A DNA stretch of 64,000 bases from Streptomyces violaceusniger Tu 4113 (GTDB lineage: Bacteria; Actinomycetota; Actinomycetes; Streptomycetales; Streptomycetaceae), in the NCBI RefSeq assembly GCF_000147815.2, contig NC_015957.1, positions 10,230,001-10,294,000 of the forward strand. The letters are read 5' to 3'. Positions within the stretch are counted from its first letter, which is position 1. Each line of letters opens with the position of its first letter. Shown one piece after another: positions 53,636-61,356 of the stretch. The position numbers were made by a program, and so were the translations under genes. Under the pieces are notes generated by a model that did no database searches, was not told the origin of the DNA, and worked only from the letters and a program-made list of their open reading frames with translations.

Positions 53636-54778
53636 ATGACGGAGACGACAGTCGGCATCGGCGGCGCCGCGGAGAGCACCGACATGGTGCTCAACATCGG
53701 CCCACAGCACCCCTCCACTCACGGAGTGCTACGGCTGCGGCTGGTCCTCGACGGAGAGCGGATCCAGAGCGCCGAACCGGTCATCGGCTATATGCACCGG
53801 GGCGCGGAGAAGCTCTTCGAGGCGCGCGACTACCGCCAGATCATCATGCTCGCCAACCGCCACGACTGGCTCTCCGCCTTCTCCAACGAACTCGGCGTCG
53901 TACTCGCCGTCGAGCGGATGCTGGGCATGGAGGTCCCGGAGCGGGCGGTGTGGACCCGTACGCTGCTCGCCGAGCTCAACCGGATCCTGAACCATCTGAT
54001 GTTCCTCGGCTCCTACCCCCTGGAACTGGGCGGCATCACGCCGATCTTCTACGCGTTCCGGGAGCGCGAGGACCTCCAGCACGTCATGGAGGAGATCTCC
54101 GGCGGCCGGATGCACTACATGTTCAACCGGGTCGGCGGCCTCAAGGAGGACCTCCCGGCGGGCTGGCTGGGCCGGGCCCGGCAGGCCGTGGCCGAGGTGC
54201 GCTCCCGGATGAACGTGTACGACGACCTGGTACTCGGCAACGAGATCTTCCGGGGCCGCACCCGCGACGTCGGCGTCCTGGCCCGCGAGGCGGTGCACGC
54301 GTACGGCGTCAGCGGCCCCATCGCCCGGGCCTCGGGGGTCGACTTCGATCTGCGGCGCGACGAGCCGTATCTGGCCTACCCGGAGCTCCAGGACGTCCTC
54401 AAGGTCGTCACCCGGCAGGAGGGCGACTGCCTCGCCCGGTTCGAATGCCTGCTGGAGCAGGCGCACAACTCCCTGGCGCTGGCGGACGCCTGCCTGGACC
54501 GGCTCGACGAGCTCCCGGCGGGGCCGATCAACCAGCGGCTGCCGAAGGTGCTCAAGGCGCCCGAGGGCCACACCTACGCCTGGACCGAGAACCCGCTCGG
54601 CCTCAACGGCTACTACCTCGTCTCCAAGGGCGAGAAGACGCCGTACCGGCTGAAGCTCCGCTCGGCCTCGTTCAACAACATCCAGGCGATCACCGAACTG
54701 CTGCCGGGCACTCTCGTCGCCGACATGGTGGCGATCCTGGGGTCGCTCTTCTTCGTCGTCGGCGACATCGACAAGTAG
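53636..54778 (+). CDS. nuoD: NADH-quinone oxidoreductase subunit D-like protein (lone paralogue)
   Basis: A 380-residue NuoD/49-kDa-type subunit: [76 protein letters not shown] and the C-terminal [12 protein letters not shown]. In Streptomyces the main nuo operon encodes another NuoD; this copy stands alone, with no nuoA-C or nuoE-N genes around it. Hydrogenase-type Ni-Fe Cys ligands are absent, as expected. The upstream methyltransferase is of the NuoD-modifying family. Directly after the stop, the last codons are repeated (GDIDK-stop / GDIEK-stop), a 17-bp tandem duplication. Confidence 0.93.
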   Translation: MTETTVGIGGAAESTDMVLNIGPQHPSTHGVLRLRLVLDGERIQSAEPVIGYMHRGAEKLFEARDYRQIIMLANRHDWLSAFSNELGVVLAVERMLGMEVPERAVWTRTLLAELNRILNHLMFLGSYPLELGGITPIFYAFREREDLQHVMEEISGGRMHYMFNRVGGLKEDLPAGWLGRARQAVAEVRSRMNVYDDLVLGNEIFRGRTRDVGVLAREAVHAYGVSGPIARASGVDFDLRRDEPYLAYPELQDVLKVVTRQEGDCLARFECLLEQAHNSLALADACLDRLDELPAGPINQRLPKVLKAPEGHTYAWTENPLGLNGYYLVSKGEKTPYRLKLRSASFNNIQAITELLPGTLVADMVAILGSLFFVVGDIDK

Positions 54779-54808
54779 GCGACATCGAAAAGTAGTCGGC
54801 GACGCCAA

Positions 54809-54846
54809 CCCGCCGCGCGGGCGCGATCCCGGACCCGCTGCGCGGG
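54809..54846. terminator. Paired hairpins between nuoD-like and coiled-coil gene
   Basis: CCCGC-CGC-GCGGG at 54809-54821 and CCCGC-TGC-GCGGG at 54834-54846, within a 25-bp direct repeat (ACCCGC ... GATCCC), between convergent genes. Confidence 0.5.
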
Positions 54847-54854
54847 CGATCCCG

Positions 54855-55982
54855 TTACGAGATCGCGCTGCGCAGCTCCCCGAGGTCGATCTGTTCCGTC
54901 TCATCGTGCGCGGTGAGGTCGATGACCTCGCCCACCGCGCCCTTCCTGGTCTCCGCGAGGGTCTCGTCGCCGATCACATCGGCGAGGTCCTCCTCGGCGG
55001 GTTCGGGCTCCCGCTTCTGCTTCTTCGGGTGCTTCTTCTGGGTGCCGAAGTAGTCGAAGCCGCTCTCCGAACGGGAGGCGGCCCGGCGTGCCGCGGCATA
55101 CGGCACCACCGCCGAGGCGGCCGTACGGGTGTGGACGGGCGGCTCCTGGGGGCCGTCGTCGTCCTGCCCGCCGGCCGCCGGGGGCTTCCCCAGCGTGGCG
55201 GCACCGCCCTTGTCGCGGCTCTCGCGACGGCCCTTGTGCCCGTCGCGCTCCGCGTCCTTCTCGGCGTCCATCGCGGGGGCCGGGGTGTCGGATCGGGCGC
55301 CCGCGGCGGCCTGCTCCCGGCGCTCCTTCTGCCGTCGCGCGCTCTCCCTGAGCCGGCTGAGCGCCTCGTCGGCCTTGGCGTACGCGGTGGCCGACGGCAT
55401 GACGCGCCCGGAGGCGGTGCCGTCCGGCTCGTTCGACTCGACGCTCGACCCGGCAGATTCGGCGGGTTCGGCGGGTTCGGCGGGTTCGGCGGGCCTGGTC
55501 GCCGCCTCCAGCGCCTTCGCCGGGGACGCGGCCTCCAGCGCGAGCCGGCGGCGGCCCTCCAGGGCGGTGGCCCGCTCGGTCTCGGCCGTGGCGTAGCGGC
55601 GCAGCAGCTCGGCGTGCTCGTTGCGCAGCCGGGCGAGCTCGGCGCGCTTGGCGCGCAGCCGGGTGTTGAGCGCGGTGCGGAGCTCGCTCGCCTTCTCGGC
55701 GTCCGCCTCGAGCTCCGCGATCCGCTCCTCGTACTTCATCTCCTGGCGCGCGGCCTCGCTCGCGGCCTCCGCGACGCGGCGGCCGGCCGAGCGGTCCCAA
55801 CGGCGCATCAGGAAGGCGCCGACGACCGCGGCGGCGGCCGCGGTCGCGGCAAGCCCGCGGATCACGACCGTATCGCCGACCAGCCAGGCTCCGGCGGCGC
55901 AGGTTATTGACGCGACTGCGACCGAAGCGGAGGGAAGAAGCCTGTGCAGGGGTGGGGATTGGCGGTGGCGTCCACGTGGCAT
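54855..55982 (-). CDS. Membrane-anchored coiled-coil protein, function unknown
   Basis: A 375-residue protein. Two adjacent hydrophobic segments at about 15-60 (LLPSASVAVASITCAAGAWL, AATAAAAAVVGAFL), then a coiled coil at about 65-145 (EMKYEERIAELEADAEKASE, RLRAKRAELARLRNEHAELL). The C-terminal half is disordered, acidic/basic mixed, with PAEPAEPAES repeats and KKHPKKQKREPEPAEED. It resembles a conserved Streptomyces protein beside the lone nuoD; role unknown. The ATG at 55982 (MPRGRHRQ) is the family-like start. Confidence 0.8.
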   Translation of the reverse strand: MPRGRHRQSPPLHRLLPSASVAVASITCAAGAWLVGDTVVIRGLAATAAAAAVVGAFLMRRWDRSAGRRVAEAASEAARQEMKYEERIAELEADAEKASELRTALNTRLRAKRAELARLRNEHAELLRRYATAETERATALEGRRRLALEAASPAKALEAATRPAEPAEPAEPAESAGSSVESNEPDGTASGRVMPSATAYAKADEALSRLRESARRQKERREQAAAGARSDTPAPAMDAEKDAERDGHKGRRESRDKGGAATLGKPPAAGGQDDDGPQEPPVHTRTAASAVVPYAAARRAASRSESGFDYFGTQKKHPKKQKREPEPAEEDLADVIGDETLAETRKGAVGEVIDLTAHDETEQIDLGELRSAIS

Positions 55983-56114
55983 GGCCCGAAACTTACCGTG
56001 CAAAGGGGTCGCTTGGGTGCCCGCCGGGCCAGATCTGTTGTCAATCCGTTGGCAAATAGCGGCGGTCGCGCGGCCGTGATCCCTTGCCAAGCCCTCCCGA
56101 GCGGGGTTTTGATC

Positions 56115-57074
56115 CTACTTCACCAGTCCCTTGTCCCGCAGGTAGTCGGCGGCGACATCCGTCGGCTTGAGCCGCTCGGCGTCAACTTTCTTGTTGAGTT
56201 CCCGCAGATCGGCGGTCGTCAGCACCTTGGTGAGCTTGTTCAGCGAGTCCGCGATCTTCTGCGAGCCGGCGGACTTCGCATTCACCACGGGAAGTACATT
56301 GTCGGCATTCTGCAGATTTTTGTCGTCGTCGAGCAGGACGAGCCCGAACTGATCCAGCGTGCTGTCCGTGGTCGTGGTCAGGACCATCTGGTCCTTACCG
56401 TCCTTGACGGCCTGCTTGGCCTGGACGCTGCCGATGTCCAGCGGGTCGATGCCGGCGATGTCGATGCCGTACTTCTTCTCCAGACCCGGCTGGCAGAAGG
56501 GCCGCTTGGGGCATTCGTCGCCCGCCGCCAGGGTGACCTTCTGCTTCGACTTCCCGAGGTCGGAGAGCGTCTTGAGATCATGTTCCTTCGCGAAGTCACC
56601 GCCGACCGCGAAGGCGTTCTGGTCCACGGCCTTGCCGGGGTCCAGCACCTTCAGCCCGCGCGGTTCGGCGAGCTTCTTCAGCGCCGTGACCGTCTCGTCG
56701 ACGTCCGAGGAGGCCACCGGGGCGGCATTCGACCCGTTCTTCTTCTGGTTGAGGAATTCGGCCAGCGTCGCCGCGTACTCCGGCACGACATCCATCTGGC
56801 CCTTCTCCAGGGCCGGTTCATACAGCTCGCGGGCGTCCACGGTCTTGATCGAAGTGGAATAGCCGGCGTCCTTCAGAACGCCCGCGTACAGCTCCGCGAG
56901 GATCTTCGACTCGGAGAAGGAGGCGGATCCGATCACCAGCGAGCCCTTGCCCGGTTTCCCGGTGCTGTCACCGCCGCTCGACTTCTCCAGGCTGTCCCCG
57001 CCACACGCGGTCAGCCCGGCCGTCAGCGCGGCGACCCCCGCCACGGCCGCCGCCGCCCGATAGATCTTGCTCAT
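56115..57074 (-). CDS. Osmolyte-type ABC transporter substrate-binding lipoprotein
   Basis: A 319-residue exported lipoprotein with signal peptide and lipobox LTAC (Cys about 24). The mature part is an OpuAC/ProX-type type II binding protein (LVIGSASFSESKILAELYAG, MDVVPEYAATLAEFLNQ, DECPKRPFCQPGLEKKYGID, VADYLRDKGLVK). It probably binds glycine betaine, choline or carnitine. The gene is last in a leftward cluster after two permeases, separated from them by a 206-bp repeat-rich gap; the ATPase is divergent. Confidence 0.94.
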   Translation of the reverse strand: MSKIYRAAAAVAGVAALTAGLTACGGDSLEKSSGGDSTGKPGKGSLVIGSASFSESKILAELYAGVLKDAGYSTSIKTVDARELYEPALEKGQMDVVPEYAATLAEFLNQKKNGSNAAPVASSDVDETVTALKKLAEPRGLKVLDPGKAVDQNAFAVGGDFAKEHDLKTLSDLGKSKQKVTLAAGDECPKRPFCQPGLEKKYGIDIAGIDPLDIGSVQAKQAVKDGKDQMVLTTTTDSTLDQFGLVLLDDDKNLQNADNVLPVVNAKSAGSQKIADSLNKLTKVLTTADLRELNKKVDAERLKPTDVAADYLRDKGLVK

Positions 57075-57280
57075 GGTTCCCCATCCGTAGTTGTCCGCGT
57101 CGTCGCGTCTGCTGCGTCGGCCGCGTTTCTGCGTGTTCCGCGTTTTTCCGCGTCGTCGGCGCTCTGTGGGTTGTCCGCGCTCTCTGCGTCGGCCGCGCCA
57201 TCCGCGTCACCCGCGCGGTCCGCGCTGGGTGTCCGCACGCGCGTGCGTCCGGTCGCGGGAGGACTCGGCGCCCGCGGGTG
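57075..57280. repeat. CGCGTC-rich imperfect repeat gap in ABC operon
   Basis: A 206-bp spacer between permease and binding-protein genes made of imperfect copies of TCTGCGTCGGCCGCG / TCCGCGTC. No gene is supported. It may act as an untranslated spacer or transcript-processing region. Confidence 0.6.
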
Positions 57281-58018
57281 CTACGTCGTCAGCGCCGGTG
57301 AGGCCGGGGCCTGGTCGGCGGGCGGGCGCCGGGCGGCGGCCGGCCGCCGCCCCGTCCTGCGCCGCATCGGGTCGAGCAGCAGCCCCAGCACCACGAAGAC
57401 GCCCTCGACCACCAGCGCGAGGGCCGCGACCAGCACCGCCCCGGCCACCACCTGCGGGGTGTCGGTGAGCCGGAAGCCCGCCGTGATGATCCGGCCGAGA
57501 CCGCCGCCGCCGGGCAGCGCGGCCAGCGTCGCGGTGGCCACGACCTGCACCGCGGCCGTCCGAACGCCCGTCATGATGAGCGGGAACGCCAGCGGCAGCT
57601 CGACCCTGCGGATGAGCTGGCCGCCCGTCATCCCCATCCCGCGGGCCGCCTCCACGACTTCCCGGTCCGCCTCGTGCACTCCGACGTAGGCGTTGGTGAG
57701 CAGCGGCGGGATGGCGAACAGCACCAGCGCGATGATCGTGGGCCACTCGCCGTGCGTCCCCAGCGGGCTGAGCAGCAACAGCACCAGCACCGCGAAGGTG
57801 GGCACGGCGCGCCCCGCGTTGGAGATGTTGACCGCGAGCGCGCCGCCCTTGCCGATATGGCCGAGGGCCACGGCGATCGGCAGCGCCACCGCGCAGGCGA
57901 TGGCCAGGCAGGCGAAGGTCAGGAACAGATGCTGGCCCAGCCGGTGCCACACCCCGTCGGGGCCCGCCCAGTGCGACCCGGTGGCCAGCCAGGTCCACGC
58001 CTTGGCGACGACGTCCAT
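57281..58018 (-). CDS. Osmolyte ABC transporter permease (second)
   Basis: A 245-residue inner-membrane permease with about 5-6 hydrophobic segments and the ProW/OpuAB-type EAA loop EAARGMGMTGGQLIRRVELP. The ATG at 58018 overlaps the stop of the other permease (ATGA). The C-terminal 30 residues are Arg/Pro-rich. It forms the heteromeric membrane channel with its neighbour. Confidence 0.93.
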   Translation of the reverse strand: MDVVAKAWTWLATGSHWAGPDGVWHRLGQHLFLTFACLAIACAVALPIAVALGHIGKGGALAVNISNAGRAVPTFAVLVLLLLSPLGTHGEWPTIIALVLFAIPPLLTNAYVGVHEADREVVEAARGMGMTGGQLIRRVELPLAFPLIMTGVRTAAVQVVATATLAALPGGGGLGRIITAGFRLTDTPQVVAGAVLVAALALVVEGVFVVLGLLLDPMRRRTGRRPAAARRPPADQAPASPALTT

Positions 58019-58701
58019 CAGGTGGTGCCCTTCCGACTCTTGCGCGCCCACGGCGTCAGCAGCCGCTGGAGGGCGAGCAGCAGCAGATCCGCCACCACCG
58101 CCAGCGCCACGCACAGCACCGAGGCGGTGAGCACCTCGGCCTTGAAGAAGCTGCGCATGCCCTCGTAGATGAGGTTGCCGAGGCCGCCGTATCCGATGAT
58201 CGCGCCCACTGTGGTGAGCGAGACCGTGGAGACGGTGGTGATCCGCAGCCCGGCCATCACCGCGGGCAGCGCGAGGGGCAGTTCCACGCCGAACAGCAGC
58301 CGCAGCGGGCCGTACCCCATGCCCCGGGCCGCCTCCCGCGCCTCTTCGGGCACCGAGGCGAGACCGGCCATGATGTTGCGCACCAGGATCGTGAGCGAAT
58401 AGAGCACCAGACCGGTGATCACCACCGCGACCGAGACCCCGAACACGGGCAGCAGCAGCGAGAACATCGCCAGCGACGGCACCGTGTAGAGGATCGTGGT
58501 CAGCCCCAGCACCGGCCCCGACACCACCTTCCACCGGCGGGCCAGCAGCGCCAGCGGAAGGGCGACCAACAGACCGATCGCGACCGAGGCGAGCGTGATC
58601 CACACATGCTCGAGCGTCGCGTCCGTCAGCTCCTGACCACGTGTGCGTACATACTCACCGCATATCCACTCGTTACTGATCAGACAGTTTCCGTCGGCCA
58701 T
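58018..58701 (-). CDS. Osmolyte ABC transporter permease (first)
   Basis: A 227-residue permease with segments such as VWITLASVAIGLLVALPLAL and the EAA loop EAREAARGMGYGPLRLLFGV. The cluster layout (two permeases, binding protein, divergent ATPase with CBS-like tail) is that of an OpuC/OpuB-like importer. It lies opposite the ATPase gene across a 139-bp promoter region. Confidence 0.93.
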   Translation of the reverse strand: MADGNCLISNEWICGEYVRTRGQELTDATLEHVWITLASVAIGLLVALPLALLARRWKVVSGPVLGLTTILYTVPSLAMFSLLLPVFGVSVAVVITGLVLYSLTILVRNIMAGLASVPEEAREAARGMGYGPLRLLFGVELPLALPAVMAGLRITTVSTVSLTTVGAIIGYGGLGNLIYEGMRSFFKAEVLTASVLCVALAVVADLLLLALQRLLTPWARKSRKGTT

Positions 58702-58767
58702 ACGCTCACCTCCCCCGTCGGGTCACGGCCCGTTGCTCTTCACAATTCCTGGTGACCCTAACCCCGA

Positions 58768-58833
58768 GAGATGACAATCTCGTCCGATCGCCACACAACA
58801 GCAACAATGTCTGCCACGAATGCGGCAACAATG
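58768..58833. promoter_or_regulatory. Inverted and direct repeats between ABC permease and ATPase genes
   Basis: GAGAT-GACA-ATCTC (58768-58781) and two GCAACAATG copies (58801-58809, 58825-58833) lie in the divergent promoter region. They could bind a shared osmotic regulator; no known consensus is claimed. Confidence 0.4.
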
Positions 58834-58840
58834 AGGAGCC

Positions 58841-59998
58841 ATGATCCGTTTCGAGCATGTCACCAAGCGCTACCCCGATGGCACGACGGCCGTGGACGAC
58901 CTCTCCTTGGAGGTGGCGGAGGGTGAGCTGGTCACCCTGGTCGGCCCCTCGGGCTGCGGCAAGACCACGACGATGAAGATGGTGAACCGGCTCATCGAGC
59001 CGACATCGGGGCGGATCCTGGTGGACGGCGAGGACATCGCCGAGGCCGATCCGGTCGCCCTGCGCCGCCGTATCGGCTATGTCATCCAGCAGGTCGGGCT
59101 GTTCCCGCACAAGACCGTGCTCGAGAACACCTCCACCGTGCCGCATCTTCTGGGCTGGCAGCGGAAGAAGGGGCGGGAGCGCGCCGCCGAGCTGCTCGAC
59201 CTGGTCGGCCTCGACCCGTCCGTCTACGGCGACCGCTACCCCGACCAGCTCTCCGGCGGCCAGCGGCAACGCGTCGGCGTGGCCCGCGCGCTGGCCGCGG
59301 ATCCGCCGGTGCTGCTGATGGACGAGCCGTTCGGCGCGGTCGACCCGGTCGTACGCGAGCATCTGCAGAACGAATTCCTGCGACTTCAGTCACAGGTGCG
59401 CAAGACCGTGCTCTTCGTCACCCATGACATAGAGGAGGCGGTCCGGCTCGGGGACCGCATCGCGGTCTACGGCTCGGGGCGGATCGAGCAGTTCGACACC
59501 CCGGCCACGGTGCTGGGCGCGCCCGCCACCCCGTATGTGGCCGACTTCGTCGGCGCGGACCGCGGGCTGAAGCGGCTGTCGGTCACCCCCATCGAGCCGG
59601 GCGACCTGGAGCAGCCGCCCGTCGTCCACCTGGACGACCCGCTCGCCAAGGCGGCCGCCCGGCTGGCCTCGGAGGGGGCGCGCTGGGCCGTCGTCCTGGA
59701 CGACGCGGAGCGGCTGCACGGCTGGATCCCGGCGGACGCGGCCGACAACCCGAAGGGGACCGTACGGGACCAGGCGCGCCGGATGGAGGCGTGGCTGCCG
59801 GTCGGGGCGCCGCTCAAGCAGGCGTTCAGCACGATGCTGCAGCATGACGCGGGCTGGATCGCGGTCCTGGACGAGGACCGCTTCCTCGGCGTCCTCACCC
59901 CGGCCCGGCTCCATGAGGCCCTCCGCCGCTCGATCGACGCCGACGCGGGCGGCATCGCCCGCGGGGACGTGCAGTTGCAGACCGTCGCCGACGTCTAG
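58841..59998 (+). CDS. Osmolyte ABC transporter ATP-binding protein
   Basis: A 385-residue ATPase with Walker A GPSGCGKT (35-42), signature LSGGQ (137-141), Walker B LLMDEP (158-163) and H-loop in FVTHDIEEA. Residues about 250-375 form the CBS-pair regulatory region of ProV/OpuAA-type proteins (VHLDDPLAKAAARLASEGAR, AGWIAVLDEDRFLGVLTPAR), which senses ionic strength or nucleotides in relatives. The ATG at 58841 follows AGGAG. Drives the two divergently encoded permeases. Confidence 0.95.
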   Translation: MIRFEHVTKRYPDGTTAVDDLSLEVAEGELVTLVGPSGCGKTTTMKMVNRLIEPTSGRILVDGEDIAEADPVALRRRIGYVIQQVGLFPHKTVLENTSTVPHLLGWQRKKGRERAAELLDLVGLDPSVYGDRYPDQLSGGQRQRVGVARALAADPPVLLMDEPFGAVDPVVREHLQNEFLRLQSQVRKTVLFVTHDIEEAVRLGDRIAVYGSGRIEQFDTPATVLGAPATPYVADFVGADRGLKRLSVTPIEPGDLEQPPVVHLDDPLAKAAARLASEGARWAVVLDDAERLHGWIPADAADNPKGTVRDQARRMEAWLPVGAPLKQAFSTMLQHDAGWIAVLDEDRFLGVLTPARLHEALRRSIDADAGGIARGDVQLQTVADV

Positions 59999-60030
59999 GA
60001 CGCCCCCGGGCCCTCCGGACCTCCCCCGCA

Positions 60031-60072
60031 CTCCCCCGACGCCTTCCGGAGGCTTTCGGGGGTTCGGGGGAG
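60031..60072. terminator. Hairpin between convergent ATPase and esterase genes
   Basis: Nine-bp arms CTCCCCCGA (60031-60039) and TCGGGGGAG (60064-60072) with an inner GCCT/AGGC stem, between the rightward ATPase stop (59998) and leftward esterase stop (60083). Confidence 0.7.
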
Positions 60073-60082
60073 CCCCGGAGGC

Positions 60083-61213
60083 TCAGCGGTCGCCGAGGCG
60101 GCCGCCGAGCCACTCCAGCGCGGCGGGGACCTCCCGCTTCCAGGTGTTGAAGTTGTGGCCGCCGGTGCCCAGGATGATCGACGAGATGCGGGTCGGCTCC
60201 CCGCGCCGGTTCAGCCGCTTCACCTTGTTCACGAAGCGCACGGTGTCCCGGTAGTTCTCCTCACCGTGCTCACTGCTGGAGACCAGCAGCGACACCGGCG
60301 GCGCCGGCTTGCGGGACAGCCGCCACATCAGGTCGTTCTCCCGCTCCAGCCGCTTGTTGCCGCCGAAGAGATCGCCCGTGGTCGCGTCGATCGGGGCCTT
60401 GTACGACGGGGAGAGCCCGGCCGCCGCGGAGAAGGCGTCGGGGTGGCGCATCGCCATCTTCAGGGCGCAGTAGCCGCCGGTGGAATTTCCGATGACGCCC
60501 CAGTTACGGGCCCGCTGGCCCACTCGGTAGTGGTCGGCCACCGCCTTCGGCACGTCCTTGGTGAAGAACGTCTCGGTCCGCGGCCCATCCGGCACGTCCA
60601 CGCACTCGGTGTCGCGCGGCGACGCGACCGTCGGCCGCATCATCACCAGGACGAGGGGCTGCATCCTCCCCGCTTTGACCAGCTTGTACGAGTTCTGGGG
60701 GTATTTCAGGCCATTGATGAGGGCTTCGGTGGTGCCCGGGTATCCGGTCAGCACCAGCGCGGCGGGGAAGGTCCGCCGGGCGTACTCGGGCCGGAAGTAC
60801 TCTGGCGGCAGATAGATGTACGCGGGGCTCGCGATCCCGGAGACCGGCCCCTGGATGTTCACCTTCTCGACCCGCCCGGCGACCCTGGGCGACGAGCCGC
60901 CGTCCCCGGCCAGGTGACGGGTCTCGGTGACCTTCACCCGGGTACCGGGGGTGTCGTGGTCCACCACGACACCCGGCTCGTCCTGCGTACCGAAGAGGTC
61001 GGACCAGGAACCGTAGAAGCCGAACGACTGATTGGCGAACAATCCGAACGCCGCGAACACGGTGAGCTGTGTCCCCAGTAACATGCCGACCCGGCCGAGC
61101 ACGGGAGCCACTCCGCGCCCGGACAACCGGGGCCACAGCCATATCGTGGCCGCGAACAGCAGCAACGCCGCTACGACCGCCGCGATCACGAGGTTGTTGC
61201 TCGTGAGACCCAT
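60083..61213 (-). CDS. Membrane-anchored alpha/beta-hydrolase (esterase D/antigen 85-like)
   Basis: A 376-residue protein. One or two N-terminal hydrophobic segments (about 8-30 and 42-60) anchor an extracytoplasmic esterase-fold domain: ASPAYIYLPPEYF, FPAALVLTGYPGTTEALING, nucleophile in GNSTGG (Ser about 244), and a late GGHNFNTW His region. The fold is shared with mycobacterial antigen 85 mycolyltransferases and esterase D; Streptomyces has no mycolates, so the substrate is unknown. The ATG at 61213 suits AGAAAG 6 nt upstream; GTG 61216 is possible. Confidence 0.88.
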   Translation of the reverse strand: MGLTSNNLVIAAVVAALLLFAATIWLWPRLSGRGVAPVLGRVGMLLGTQLTVFAAFGLFANQSFGFYGSWSDLFGTQDEPGVVVDHDTPGTRVKVTETRHLAGDGGSSPRVAGRVEKVNIQGPVSGIASPAYIYLPPEYFRPEYARRTFPAALVLTGYPGTTEALINGLKYPQNSYKLVKAGRMQPLVLVMMRPTVASPRDTECVDVPDGPRTETFFTKDVPKAVADHYRVGQRARNWGVIGNSTGGYCALKMAMRHPDAFSAAAGLSPSYKAPIDATTGDLFGGNKRLERENDLMWRLSRKPAPPVSLLVSSSEHGEENYRDTVRFVNKVKRLNRRGEPTRISSIILGTGGHNFNTWKREVPAALEWLGGRLGDR

Positions 61214-61356
61214 CACTATCTTTCTGCCGGGCGGCCGGCTCCCCCGTGCCGCGGTTGGAACCCCGCCGCCTCAAACGGCGTCTACCAGGGCGCAAATCGT
61301 GCGGATGCCACGCAACAGAACCAAAGATCCTCTTGACCGAAGCGACGGGAATACAG

